DNA from: Vibrio rotiferianus CAIM 577 = LMG 21460
GTDB lineage: Bacteria; Pseudomonadota; Gammaproteobacteria; Enterobacterales; Vibrionaceae
DNA: 64,000 nt
Direction: 5' to 3'
Assembly (NCBI RefSeq): GCF_002741985.1
Contig: NZ_APHW01000002.1
Location: 124,001 to 188,000 of the forward strand
Shown piece after piece: positions 21,284 to 31,136 of the stretch. The translations under genes and the position numbers were made by a program. How positions within the stretch are numbered: the first letter of the stretch is position 1; the number at the start of each line of letters is the position of its first letter. The notes beneath the pieces are model-generated. The model was not told where the DNA came from, searched no databases, and saw only the letters and a list, made by a program, of their open reading frames with translations.

Positions 21284-21475
21284 ATGGAAGCAAGTCGAAT
21301 TCGTAAAGGTATGGTTGTAGAGTGTCAGCAGGGAGTAGGGACCATTTTGGTGGTTGACCAAGAAGCGGAAACGGTACTGTTGGCTAAGCAAGGCTCTGAA
21401 GAGCAATTAGCGGTTAGCTTCGATGAAATAGAAGATAACCCTCAACTTCATGGTAGTAGTGACCAGTATTACTAG
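21284..21475 (+). CDS. Conserved small hypothetical protein
   Basis: Protein of 63 residues, soluble and acidic, with no signal peptide. The run MVVECQQGVGTILVVDQ followed by TVLLAKQ looks like a small beta-barrel. I cannot name a family. The start at 21284 is chosen because AGGAG (21273-21277) lies 6 bp before it; the adjacent ATG at 21281 is the alternative. It sits between the mdh terminator and the shared terminator with ispB, so it must be transcribed on its own. Confidence 0.7.
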   Translation: MEASRIRKGMVVECQQGVGTILVVDQEAETVLLAKQGSEEQLAVSFDEIEDNPQLHGSSDQYY

Positions 21476-21510
21476 AATGATGTTCAACGTTTAAAAACAA
21501 CAGATAATAA

Positions 21511-21537
21511 AAAGGAAGAGCGGGGCTCTTCCTTTTT
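21511..21537. terminator. Bidirectional terminator between small protein and ispB
   Basis: Stem AAAGGAAGAGC / GCTCTTCCTTT with a GGG loop, A-rich on one side and T-rich on the other, between two converging genes. Confidence 0.9.
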
Positions 21538-21555
21538 ATATTTGGGTCTACTTTA

Positions 21556-22527
21556 TTAGCTAGTACGTTTTACAGCCATATGGGCTAGTGTGATGAGTGC
21601 TTGCTTATATTCAGACTCTGGCAGGATTGCGAGCTCAGCAATGGCTTTATCTGCTTCATCCAGCGCTCTTTGCGTGGTGTATTCCAGCGAGCCAGCTTCC
21701 TGCATTACCGCTAGAATGTCTTCTAGTCGATCCATACCATTGGCCTTCTCAATCGCTTCACGAATCATCTGCGCATTCTCTGGCGTGGTATTTCGCATTG
21801 CATGAAGTAGAGGAAGCGTTGGTTTGCCTTCAGCCAAATCATCACCAACATTCTTACCCATATCCTCACCGTCAGACGTGTAATCCATCACGTCGTCGAT
21901 CAGTTGGAATGCTGTGCCCAAATATTTACCGTAATTCTGGAATGCCACTTCTACTTCTTCCGGCGCATCGTTAAGAATCGCACCAATCTGTGTAGCGGAT
22001 TCAAACAAACGTGCGGTCTTAGAGTAGATGACCTGCATGTAGCTTTCTTCTGTCGCGTCAGGATCATTACAGTTCATCAACTGCTGAACCTCACCCTCTG
22101 CGATCACATTAACTGCGTCGCTCATCAGTTTAAGGATCTTCATTGATCCTAGCTCAGTCATCATTTGGAATGAGCGAGTATAAATAAAGTCCCCAACTAA
22201 CACGCTCGCCGCATTACCAAATGCAGCGTTCGCTGTCGCTTTACCACGACGCATGTCAGATTCATCAACTACATCATCGTGCAACAAAGTTGCTGTATGG
22301 ATGAACTCGATAAACGCCGCAGCCATAGTATGACCGTTACCTTGGTAACCAAGAGCACGTGCTGACAATATTGCCAGAAGTGGTCTCAGGCGTTTGCCCC
22401 CACCACTCACGATATAGAAACCGAGTTGGTTGATTAAAGAGACATCAGAATTTAGTTGGGCTTGAATTGTTTCATTCACTTTTGCCATGTCATCGGCAGT
22501 AAGCGCTTGGATAGTTTTAAAATCCAT
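21556..22527 (-). CDS. ispB: Octaprenyl diphosphate synthase
   Basis: Builds the isoprenoid side chain of ubiquinone and menaquinone from isopentenyl and farnesyl diphosphates. The 323-residue protein has both aspartate-rich motifs (LHDDVVDESD and QLIDDVMDY), plus GGGKRLRP and KTARLFE. The start at 22525-22527 (MDFKTIQALTADDMAKVN) is preferred because it aligns with the E. coli N-terminus; a TTG ten codons upstream extends the frame without support. It is divergent from rplU. Confidence 0.95.
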   Translation of the reverse strand: MDFKTIQALTADDMAKVNETIQAQLNSDVSLINQLGFYIVSGGGKRLRPLLAILSARALGYQGNGHTMAAAFIEFIHTATLLHDDVVDESDMRRGKATANAAFGNAASVLVGDFIYTRSFQMMTELGSMKILKLMSDAVNVIAEGEVQQLMNCNDPDATEESYMQVIYSKTARLFESATQIGAILNDAPEEVEVAFQNYGKYLGTAFQLIDDVMDYTSDGEDMGKNVGDDLAEGKPTLPLLHAMRNTTPENAQMIREAIEKANGMDRLEDILAVMQEAGSLEYTTQRALDEADKAIAELAILPESEYKQALITLAHMAVKRTS

Positions 22528-22738
22528 CGTATATCCGGCTGAAGTTAGACCCTGCAAGGCTTATTCGATTTATATAATTGTCGAATAATACACTAAAAAA
22601 CGTTGATTAATACATTACTAAAGGGCATGATTGCCGCACTTTTCTTTGGCGATTAGCTTTTCGCCAATTTTTTCAAAATATGGCTTGTCATAGGAGCATC
22701 TCTTCTGTAGAATCTGCGCCCTATTGATGATTAGTTTA

Positions 22739-22767
22739 GCGCACACCCTCATGAAAAGGCTGTGCGG
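22739..22767 (+). promoter_or_regulatory. Hairpin in the rplU leader
   Basis: Arms CGCACACC and GGCTGTGCG bracket a ten-base loop about 18 bp before the rplU start. It could be part of the 5' untranslated structure of the L21-L27 mRNA; no known autoregulatory class is claimed. Confidence 0.4.
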
Positions 22768-22784
22768 AAAAAGCGGAGTAAAAT

Positions 22785-23096
22785 ATGTACGCTGTTTTCC
22801 AATCTGGTGGTAAACAACACCGTGTAAGCGAAGGTCAAACTCTTCGTTTAGAGAAATTAGACGTTGAAACTGGTGCAACTGTAGAATTTGATAAAGTTCT
22901 TCTTGTTGCTAACGGCGAAGACATCAAAGTTGGTGCTCCTCTTGTAGAGGGCGGCAAAGTTGTTGCTGAAGTTGTACAACACGGTCGTGGCGATAAAGTT
23001 AAAATCGTTAAGTTCCGTCGTCGTAAGCACTCTCGTAAGCAACAGGGTCACCGTCAGTGGTTCACTGAAGTGAAGATCACTGGTATCAACGCTTAA
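22785..23096 (+). CDS. rplU: 50S ribosomal protein L21
   Basis: Ribosomal large-subunit protein that contacts 23S rRNA near L20. The 103-residue sequence begins [14 protein letters not shown] and ends with the [16 protein letters not shown] segment typical of L21. It is followed 20 bp later by rpmA, giving the standard rplU-rpmA operon upstream of obgE. Confidence 0.98.
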
Positions 23097-23116
23097 TCTA
23101 TTAGGAGAGTTTAACA

Positions 23117-23374
23117 ATGGCACACAAAAAAGCTGGTGGTTCTACTCGTAACGGCCGCGATTCAGAAAGCAAACGTCTAGGTGTTAAGCGTTTCGGTGGT
23201 GAATCTGTTCTTGCAGGTAACATCATCGTTCGTCAACGTGGTACTAAGTTCCACGCTGGTAACAACGTAGGTATCGGTAAAGACCACACTCTATTCGCTC
23301 TTACTGAAGGTAAGGTGAAGTTCGAGGTTAAAGGTCCTAAGAACCGTAAGTTTGTAAGCATCGAAGCTGAGTAA
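23117..23374 (+). CDS. rpmA: 50S ribosomal protein L27
   Basis: Large-subunit protein whose N-terminal tail reaches the peptidyl transferase centre. The 85-residue protein begins [16 protein letters not shown] and contains [10 protein letters not shown] and [18 protein letters not shown] lies 10 bp before the ATG. A terminator separates it from obgE. Confidence 0.98.
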
Positions 23375-23422
23375 TTTTACCTTTTAGGTTAATTATTAAA
23401 GCTTTACAGCTGAATTCAAAAG

Positions 23423-23447
23423 CCCTGCCGATTCGGCGGGGTTTTTT
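23423..23447 (+). terminator. rplU-rpmA terminator
   Basis: CCCTGCCG / CGGCGGGG stem (one G-U pair), three-base loop and T6 tail. Confidence 0.9.
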
Positions 23448-23582
23448 ATTTGTAGCAGTCGACATATCGAAGTTTCTCGTTTTAGCCCTGAGCGCTGGGT
23501 ATCTGGGAGCTTAGATCTGTCATCTGCTAAAATTGTTTGATGACAAGTCAGATTTAATCCACGCACGAAGTAGTCGGAGTAA

Positions 23583-24761
<1,179 letters not shown>

Positions 24762-24778
24762 TCGCTAGCTAATTCATT

Positions 24779-24809
24779 AAGCCGCAATGTGTATTGCGGC
24801 TTTTTTTGT
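24779..24809 (+). terminator. obgE terminator
   Basis: AAGCCGCAAT / ATTGCGGCTT stem with GTGT loop and a run of seven T. Confidence 0.92.
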
Positions 24810-24930
24810 ATCTAAATCATGTTTAGCCGATGTGATTTGCGGCACAATATCAAATTGTGCTTAATCACATATTTAGTAGGCGACAGTGTTTGCGTCTACA
24901 CGCTTTTATAAAAGGAATTAGGAAGTCTCT

Positions 24931-25700
24931 ATGTCATCAAAGCAGAGAGCGATATCTAGGTTAGTCGCTCAGTCTGGACAGATGTTATTGGCCCATGGTG
25001 CAGAAAGCACTTTGGTGAGTGACATCATGCGTCGTATCGGTCTTGCATGTGGAGTATCTGAAGTTGCTGTAGCACTCTCTGCTAATGCACTTGTTGTGAC
25101 CACTGTTATGGAAGATCACTGTATCACCACTGCGCGGAGCTGTGCTGATCGCGGCATCAATATGCGTGTGATTACCCAAATTCAGCGTATCTGTATCCTA
25201 ATGGAGCGTGGACTGCTGGATTTCAATATGGCGCAAAAAAAGCTCAATCATATTAGCCCTGAACGTTATAACAGATGGTTGGTGGTATTTATGATTGGCC
25301 TATCGTGCGCTGCCTTTAGTCGCCTTGCCGGAGGGGATTGGGGGGGGTGTTCGCTATGACGTTTATAGCCTCAGCAGTTGGTATGACTGTACGTCAAGAG
25401 ATAGGTCATCGTCACTTCAACCCATTACTTAACTTTGCTGCAACGGCTTTTGTTACCACTCTTGTTTCTGCTCAAGCGGTTATCTTTGATATCGGAAATC
25501 TGCCCACGGTCGCTATGGCGTCATCAGTACTGATGCTGGTTCCGGGTTTTCCACTCATTAACTCGGTTGCTGATATGTTGAAAGGCCACATCAACATGGG
25601 GATCGCGCGATTCACTATGGCGAGCTTGCTTACTTTAGCAACCTGTCTTGGTATTGTGGCGGCAATGGAGGTGACTGGCATTTGGGGGTGGATGAGCTAA
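24931..25700 (+). pseudogene. yjjP: YjjP, ThrE-type exporter subunit, frameshifted in a G8 tract
   Basis: N-terminal partner of the YjjPB exporter, which in E. coli secretes succinate. The first frame (142 residues) matches YjjP from QRAISRLVAQSGQMLLAHGAES through FMIGLSCAAF and ends DWGGCSL. The second frame carries the remaining helices ([33 protein letters not shown]). They meet in a run of eight G at 25340-25347. With nine G the protein reads DWGGVFAM without a break and is 256 residues, exactly the length of E. coli YjjP. The lesion is a 1 bp deletion, a sequencing error, or a slippage-prone switch. The end overlaps yjjB by one base. Confidence 0.88.
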
Positions 25701-26173
25701 TGAGTGTGTTTGAACTGGCTTTAGGTCTTTTAAATGACATGTTTTTTGCAGCGATTCCAGCTGTCGGCTTTGCTATGGTGTTCAATGTGCCACAGAGAGC
25801 TTTAGTCTATTGTGCAGTGGGTGGTGCTATTGGCCATGGCAGTCGATATTTGATGATGCATTTTGGCTTACCGATTGAGTGGGCTACTTTTTTTGCCGCT
25901 ACTCTGGTTGGTATGATTGGTGTTCATTGGTCGCATCGTTTTCTTGCTCACCCTAAAGTATTCACTGTTGCAGCCTTAATCCCTATGGTTCCTGGGGTAT
26001 TTGCTTATAAAGCGATGATTGCCATGGTAGAGATAAACCACCTGGGTTACTCACCTGAACTTATTGCGACGTGCATGGAAAACTTTCTTAAGGCGATGTT
26101 TATTATTGCAGGCTTAGCGGTTGGCTTGGCAGTTCCGGGGCTGCTATTCTATCGCCGTCGACCAATAGTTTAA
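25700..26173 (+). CDS. yjjB: YjjB, C-terminal subunit of YjjPB exporter
   Basis: Membrane protein with the second ThrE domain of the split exporter. The 157-residue start at 25700 ([31 protein letters not shown] read in two parts: [14 protein letters not shown] then [17 protein letters not shown]) aligns with E. coli YjjB and overlaps the yjjP stop as TAATG. At least four hydrophobic helices are visible, and [17 protein letters not shown] is the family signature. Its translation probably depends on ribosomes finishing yjjP, so the upstream frameshift could reduce it. folA begins 10 bp later. Confidence 0.92.
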   Translation: MSVFELALGLLNDMFFAAIPAVGFAMVFNVPQRALVYCAVGGAIGHGSRYLMMHFGLPIEWATFFAATLVGMIGVHWSHRFLAHPKVFTVAALIPMVPGVFAYKAMIAMVEINHLGYSPELIATCMENFLKAMFIIAGLAVGLAVPGLLFYRRRPIV

Positions 26174-26182
26174 GGACCCAAT

Positions 26183-26662
26183 ATGATCATCAGCATGATT
26201 GCCGCGATGGCAGACAATCGTATTATCGGTAAAGATAACCAAATGCCTTGGCATCTTCCTGCCGATTTTGCATGGTTTAAGCGTTGTACCATGGGTAAAC
26301 CAGTAGTGATGGGACGCAAAACTTATGAATCGATTGGGCGTCCATTACCTGGTCGTTTGAACATTGTCATCAGCCGCGATGCATCGCTTACAATCGAAGG
26401 GGTAACGACTGTTACGTCGATTGAGAATGCGCTTGACGTTGTTGGCGAGGTAGATGAAGTGATGATCATTGGTGGCGGGGCGATTTATGCTGCTTGTTTA
26501 CCAATGGCCAACAAACTGTATGTTACCCATATTGAAGCTGAAATTGACGGAGATACTCAGTTCCCAGATTGGGGAGCTGAGTTCAAAGAAACGTACTCTG
26601 AAGCATACCAAGCGGATGAGAAAAACGCTTACAACATGCGTTTTACTGTCCTAGAAAAGTAA
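26183..26662 (+). CDS. folA: Dihydrofolate reductase
   Basis: Reduces dihydrofolate to tetrahydrofolate with NADPH; target of trimethoprim. The 159-residue protein has IAAMADNRIIGKDNQMPWHLP, the active-site aspartate in PADFAWFK, VVMGRKTYESIGRPLPGR and MIIGGGAIY. Length equals E. coli FolA. AAGGAC precedes the ATG. It faces apaH across a shared terminator, as in E. coli. Only the standard chromosomal form is seen. Confidence 0.98.
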   Translation: MIISMIAAMADNRIIGKDNQMPWHLPADFAWFKRCTMGKPVVMGRKTYESIGRPLPGRLNIVISRDASLTIEGVTTVTSIENALDVVGEVDEVMIIGGGAIYAACLPMANKLYVTHIEAEIDGDTQFPDWGAEFKETYSEAYQADEKNAYNMRFTVLEK

Positions 26663-26676
26663 TCGGATAGAATTAG

Positions 26677-26704
26677 AAAAGCACCGCCAATGCGGTGCTT
26701 TTTG
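26677..26704. terminator. Bidirectional terminator folA/apaH
   Basis: AAAAGCACCGC / GCGGTGCTTTT stem with CAAT loop between converging genes. Confidence 0.92.
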
Positions 26705-26729
26705 TTTTCTAGTCCGGCAATCAGAGCCG

Positions 26730-27536
26730 TTAACTGAGAGCTTGTTGAGTGAAGACTTGCTTGTCTTCCCAACGGATCATGGTTAGTGAGCCACCCCAAA
26801 CGCAGCCCGTATCAAGCCCAATAATGCTTTCATCGATATGACCTTGAAGGGCTGCCCAGTGCCCAAATAGAATTGCTTTTTCTAGAGGGACTCGTTGTGG
26901 CAGTTTAAACCAAGGCACAAGTTCATCTTCTGACACTTCTTGTGGTGGCAGTTTACAATCCATATCCAAGCGGCCATCTGGAAAGCAAAAACGCATACGA
27001 GTAAAGGCGTTGATGGTGTAGCGGTAACGGTCGAGCCCTGATAGGGATTCATCCCATAGGTCAGGTTGGTTGCTGTACATGTTTTCTAGCAGCCAAGGCA
27101 ATTGCTCACTTTGAATAATTGCTTCCACTTCACGAGCGCAGCTTCTAGCGGTCACCAAGTCCCATTGCGGAGAGATGCCCGCATGACACATGACAAAGTC
27201 ATCGTGTTCTGCCAACAGTGGTTGTTGTGATAGCCAAGTTAGCAGTTCATCTTTGTCTGGCGCTGAGAAGATAGGCGCGGTTTTATCCTTATCTTTGACT
27301 TTTTTTAGCCCTTGAGAGACGGCCATTAGGTGCAAGTCATGATTACCCAGTACGACTTTTGCATTATCTCCGAGAGATTTAACAAAGCGTAGTGTTTCTA
27401 AAGATTTAGGTCCGCGAGCGACAAGGTCGCCTGCTAACCACAGTTGATCGTGGTTGGCTGAGAAGTTGACCTGCTCTAACAGTTGTAACAACTCATCGAA
27501 ACAGCCTTGAATATCACCAACAATATAGGTAGCCAC
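26730..27536 (-). CDS. apaH: Diadenosine tetraphosphatase ApaH
   Basis: Symmetrically cleaves Ap4A to two ADP and can remove Np4 caps from RNA. The 268-residue calcineurin-type phosphatase has the metal-binding [18 protein letters not shown] and GNHDLH motifs. It is the last gene of the lptD-surA-pdxA-rsmA-apaG-apaH operon, 12 bp after apaG. Confidence 0.97.
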   Translation of the reverse strand: MATYIVGDIQGCFDELLQLLEQVNFSANHDQLWLAGDLVARGPKSLETLRFVKSLGDNAKVVLGNHDLHLMAVSQGLKKVKDKDKTAPIFSAPDKDELLTWLSQQPLLAEHDDFVMCHAGISPQWDLVTARSCAREVEAIIQSEQLPWLLENMYSNQPDLWDESLSGLDRYRYTINAFTRMRFCFPDGRLDMDCKLPPQEVSEDELVPWFKLPQRVPLEKAILFGHWAALQGHIDESIIGLDTGCVWGGSLTMIRWEDKQVFTQQALS

Positions 27537-27548
27537 TGACTCTCCTGA

Positions 27549-27929
27549 TTAATTTAAAACATTGGGAACAGCCAAGCGGAATGGATCAATTTCGGTGATA
27601 AATTCCTGCCCTTTTTCGTCCAGAAGTATGTAATGCCCTTGCATTACACCAACGGGCGTTTCAAGTGCGGTGCCACTGCTGTAGGTGTATTCGTCGCTAC
27701 CGGGAATAAAAGGTTGCTGACCGACAACACCTTCGCCTTCTACGGTCATTTGCTTACCATTGGAATCGGTAATCAACCAGCGGCGGCTGATTAATTGTAC
27801 GGTTTGTTGGCTGAGGTTTTTTATCGTAATGACGTAAGCAAAAACGTAGCGTTGTAGTTCAGGGTTGGACTGTTCTTCAATGTATTTGGTATGAACTTGA
27901 ATCTTGATGCAAGGTTGAATGACGTCCAT
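27549..27929 (-). CDS. apaG: ApaG (Co2+/Mg2+ efflux-associated) protein
   Basis: Fibronectin-type-III-like beta-sandwich protein of uncertain biochemical role. The 126-residue protein matches E. coli ApaG (ERYVFAYTVTIRN corresponds to [40 protein letters not shown]). The start at 27927-27929 (MDVIQPC) has AGGAG five bases upstream, which decides it over a GTG two codons earlier. Fifth gene of the lptD operon. Confidence 0.96.
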   Translation of the reverse strand: MDVIQPCIKIQVHTKYIEEQSNPELQRYVFAYVITIKNLSQQTVQLISRRWLITDSNGKQMTVEGEGVVGQQPFIPGSDEYTYSSGTALETPVGVMQGHYILLDEKGQEFITEIDPFRLAVPNVLN

Positions 27930-28000
27930 GTGCACTCCTCGTAAACGACTATCTCAATAATAATAAGCCAAACCGCAAAGGGTTTGGCTCATCGTTTGAG

Positions 28001-28813
28001 TTATTGGTGCTGCGGGTTATCCGCAAGCCAGTTTGCCATGGCAACAAACTGCTGTAGCGTCAGGTTCTCTGGGCGCATGCTTGGGTTTACGCCCAACTCT
28101 TCCAATACTTCTGTGCTCAACAGTGATTTGTAGCAGTTACGTACTGTCTTACGTCGTTGGTTGAAGCCTTCGCGACATACACGCTCCAACAAACGCAAAT
28201 CTTTTGCTGGATGAGGAAGGACTTCGTAAGGAACCAAGCGAACCACAGCTGAATCTACCTTCGGTGGTGGAACAAATGCCGTCGGCGGTACTTCTAGTAC
28301 GGGCACAACTTTACAGTAGTATTGAGCCATTACCGTTAGACGGCCGTAAGCCTTGCTACCAGGGCCTGCAGCCAAACGGTTTACCACTTCTTTTTGAAGC
28401 ATAAAGTGCATGTCTTGAATGTCTTTATGAAATTCAAATAGGTGGAACATCAATGGTGTAGAGATGTTGTATGGCAAGTTACCGAAGATACGTAGCTTGT
28501 TGTTTGGCTTCACTAATTGAGTGAAGTCAAAGCGCATCGCATCGCCTTCGTGAATAGTCAGCTTGTCAGCCAATTCTGGATGGTTGCGTAGACGCTCTGC
28601 TAGATCGCGGTCTAACTCGATTACGGTGAACTTATCGACTTCACGGCCGACAGGTTCAGTGATTGCACCAAGACCTGGGCCGATCTCAACAAGGTTCTGA
28701 CCTGGTCTTGGGTTAATTGCTGATACGATGCCATCAATAATGTATGGGTCGTTCAGGAAGTTTTGACCAAAACGTTTACGCGCTTTGTGTCCTAAATGGA
28801 CATCATTTCTCAT
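28001..28813 (-). CDS. rsmA: 16S rRNA dimethyladenosine transferase RsmA (KsgA)
   Basis: Dimethylates A1518 and A1519 of 16S rRNA late in 30S assembly; loss gives kasugamycin resistance. The 270-residue protein has the SAM motif [20 protein letters not shown] and the catalytic NLPYNIS. The ATG overlaps the pdxA stop (ATGA), so translation is coupled. Confidence 0.97.
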   Translation of the reverse strand: MRNDVHLGHKARKRFGQNFLNDPYIIDGIVSAINPRPGQNLVEIGPGLGAITEPVGREVDKFTVIELDRDLAERLRNHPELADKLTIHEGDAMRFDFTQLVKPNNKLRIFGNLPYNISTPLMFHLFEFHKDIQDMHFMLQKEVVNRLAAGPGSKAYGRLTVMAQYYCKVVPVLEVPPTAFVPPPKVDSAVVRLVPYEVLPHPAKDLRLLERVCREGFNQRRKTVRNCYKSLLSTEVLEELGVNPSMRPENLTLQQFVAMANWLADNPQHQ

Positions 28814-29808
28814 TGTTTCTTCTCTACCAATTCTATCGCATGCGTGAGCGCCGTTCGGAAGCTCCCTGTATCCGCTTGACCTGTCCCTGCCAGTTCTAAT
28901 GCAGTACCGTGATCCACCGACGTTCTAATAAATGGTAGACCAAGCGTAATGTTTACTGAACGACCAAAGCCTTTGTATTTTAATACAGGCAACACTTGAT
29001 CGTGGTACATGCCTAAAACAGCATCAGCATCGTTTAAATACTTTTCATTGAAAATGGTGTCTGCCGGCAAAGGGCCGATCAGATTGATTCCTTTTTCTTT
29101 TTGAATCTTTTCCAATGTCGGAGTGATGGTTTCGATCTCTTCGCGACCCAAACAGCCATCTTCTCCCGCATGTGGATTTAACCCGCAAACATAGATGTTT
29201 GGCTGCGAGATGGCAAATTTTTCTACAAGATCTTTATGAAGAATATCGATGATTTTTTCTAATCGCTCTTCCGTGACGGCTTTAGATACGTAAGCCAAAG
29301 GTATATGCGTTGTTACTAGAGCAACTCGCAGGCCTTCAGTGGCTAGCATCATCACGACCAACGGTGTGTTGGACTTCTCGGCGAAGAACTCTGTATGACC
29401 GCTGAACGCAACGCCTGAGCGATTAATCACTCCCTTATGTACAGGGCCGGTGACAATAGCATCAAATTCATCATTCATACAGCCCAAAGCGGCTCTTTCT
29501 AACGTTTTTAACACGTAGTGGCCGTTGGCTTCATTAAGTTGACCGGCTACCGCAGTCTCTGCGATTTCGATGTGGTCTACAATTAAAGTGCCAGCTTGTT
29601 GCGCTTTGGGTGCTTCTTCTGGATTGTAATCAAACAGTTGAACGTCTATGCCGAGCTGATTGGCTCTTTCTGCCAATACATTTTTGTCTGCACAAACGAC
29701 AATTTGGTGTGCCCAGTCTTCCTTAGATAGGGCCAGCACCAAATCAGGGCCAATCCCCGCAGGCTCACCTGCGGTGACGACGATTCTACGAATCGAGTTA
29801 GTTTTCAT
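28810..29808 (-). CDS. pdxA: 4-hydroxythreonine-4-phosphate dehydrogenase
   Basis: NAD-dependent step of the DXP-dependent pyridoxal phosphate pathway. The 332-residue protein has [13 protein letters not shown], the metal-binding HTEF motif and [10 protein letters not shown]. The start is placed at the ATG 29806-29808 (MKTNSIRR), with an immediately preceding ATG at 29811 as an equal alternative; both lie inside the end of surA. The longer frame reaching 29838 lacks support. Confidence 0.95.
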   Translation of the reverse strand: MKTNSIRRIVVTAGEPAGIGPDLVLALSKEDWAHQIVVCADKNVLAERANQLGIDVQLFDYNPEEAPKAQQAGTLIVDHIEIAETAVAGQLNEANGHYVLKTLERAALGCMNDEFDAIVTGPVHKGVINRSGVAFSGHTEFFAEKSNTPLVVMMLATEGLRVALVTTHIPLAYVSKAVTEERLEKIIDILHKDLVEKFAISQPNIYVCGLNPHAGEDGCLGREEIETITPTLEKIQKEKGINLIGPLPADTIFNEKYLNDADAVLGMYHDQVLPVLKYKGFGRSVNITLGLPFIRTSVDHGTALELAGTGQADTGSFRTALTHAIELVEKKQ

Positions 29809-31081
29809 CATTGTCATCCACGATTTCAACGAATGCACTCGCTCGAAGCTCTTGCATCCATGCGCCTACTTCTTCATTAAACTTGCGATTAAATAGAATA
29901 CGGTAAGCTTTGTTCTTCATCGCTGAGTCAGTGCGGTCTACTTGACGGCGGTCTAGCACTTCAACAATATGCCAGCCATGTACTGTTTTGAACGGTTCAC
30001 TGATTGAGCCGACTGGTAATGTCTCAACTTGATGTTTGAACTCTGGCACGTAAAGATCCGGAGTTTGGTAGCCCAGCTCACCATCTTGTGCTGCTGAACC
30101 AGGATCTTGGCTGTATTGTGTTGCCAGTTGAGCAAACGTTGCTTCACCAGCTTTAATACGACGAATGAACTCGTTTAGCTGTTTTTTCGCACCATCGTCA
30201 CTGAGAATAACCGTTGGTTTAATAAGAATGTGGCGAGCATTTACTTCGGTGACTGCAACAGTCTCAAGACCTTTTACATCCTCAATTTTTAGGATGTGGA
30301 AACCAATGCCGCTGCGGAATGGACCGATGATGCTGCCCTTATTTTGCATTTTGATTTGGTCAGCAAAGATGGTTGGCATTTCTTCTTTACGCATCCAACC
30401 CCAATCACCACCTTGCAAGGCTTTAGGGCCTTTAGAATACGCGTATGCCATTTCTGCAAAGTCGGCACCCTTGTTCAACTCTTTGACCAGTTCTTTTGCT
30501 TGCGCTTCAACTTCTGACTTTTGCTTGTCATCGGAGAATCGTAGCTGAATATGGCCAATTTTGTATTGAACCGTCGCGTTGGTTTCTTGTGCAAGTTGCT
30601 CAGCAAGACCATCTACTTCTGCAGGAAGGATATTAATTCTGCGACGTACTAGCGCGTTGCGAGCTTCGGATGCAGCAATTTCTTTACGAATTTGCTCTCG
30701 GAACTCCGCGTAGCTTAAGCCGTCTTGCTGGATTGAAGTCGTTAGCTGCTCAATCGTTTGGTTGTTGTTACGCGCAATTTCCGCAATGGCTTGGTTTAGG
30801 CGGTTGTCGTCAATGCGGACACCAATACGTTCTGCTTCTTGCTCTTGCAATGTATCCATGATGAGTTTTTCAACGACCTGTTCCTTCAGTACACTTGCAG
30901 AAGGTAAGCTTTGCCCGTTCTGTCTAGCATTGGCTTGAAGTGTTTTCATCGCGGTGTTGATGTCACTTTGTAGTATCACACCATCGTTTACAATTACGGC
31001 AACCTTATCTAGCTCAACAGGTGCAGCTACAACACCACAAGATAGTAGGGTGGAGAATAAGATGGATTTCCAAATTTTCAT
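29798..31081 (-). CDS. surA: Periplasmic chaperone / peptidyl-prolyl isomerase SurA
   Basis: Carries unfolded outer-membrane proteins to the BAM complex. The 427-residue protein (E. coli 428) has a signal peptide ending VVAAP (about residue 20), an N-terminal chaperone domain, and two parvulin domains, recognisable by IGHIQLRF and ARHILIKPT, with FHILKI and GWHIVEV as their ends. It lies 55 bp after lptD, with an inverted repeat between, and overlaps pdxA. Confidence 0.97.
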   Translation of the reverse strand: MKIWKSILFSTLLSCGVVAAPVELDKVAVIVNDGVILQSDINTAMKTLQANARQNGQSLPSASVLKEQVVEKLIMDTLQEQEAERIGVRIDDNRLNQAIAEIARNNNQTIEQLTTSIQQDGLSYAEFREQIRKEIAASEARNALVRRRINILPAEVDGLAEQLAQETNATVQYKIGHIQLRFSDDKQKSEVEAQAKELVKELNKGADFAEMAYAYSKGPKALQGGDWGWMRKEEMPTIFADQIKMQNKGSIIGPFRSGIGFHILKIEDVKGLETVAVTEVNARHILIKPTVILSDDGAKKQLNEFIRRIKAGEATFAQLATQYSQDPGSAAQDGELGYQTPDLYVPEFKHQVETLPVGSISEPFKTVHGWHIVEVLDRRQVDRTDSAMKNKAYRILFNRKFNEEVGAWMQELRASAFVEIVDDNDEN

Positions 31082-31104
31082 TAAATATTCCGTTGTTAAA
31101 ATTG

Positions 31105-31128
31105 AGCGTCATCGATATATATGACGCT
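31105..31128 (-). repeat. Hairpin between lptD and surA
   Basis: Eight bp arms AGCGTCAT / ATGACGCT around eight bases. The minus-strand side is followed only by CAATTTT, so it may be a weak terminator or processing site that adjusts surA relative to lptD. Confidence 0.45.
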
Positions 31129-31136
31129 TAATTTGA

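Noticed and set aside
25338..25700. Separate membrane protein gene
   Set aside because: It is the second half of yjjP in a shifted frame, not an independent gene.
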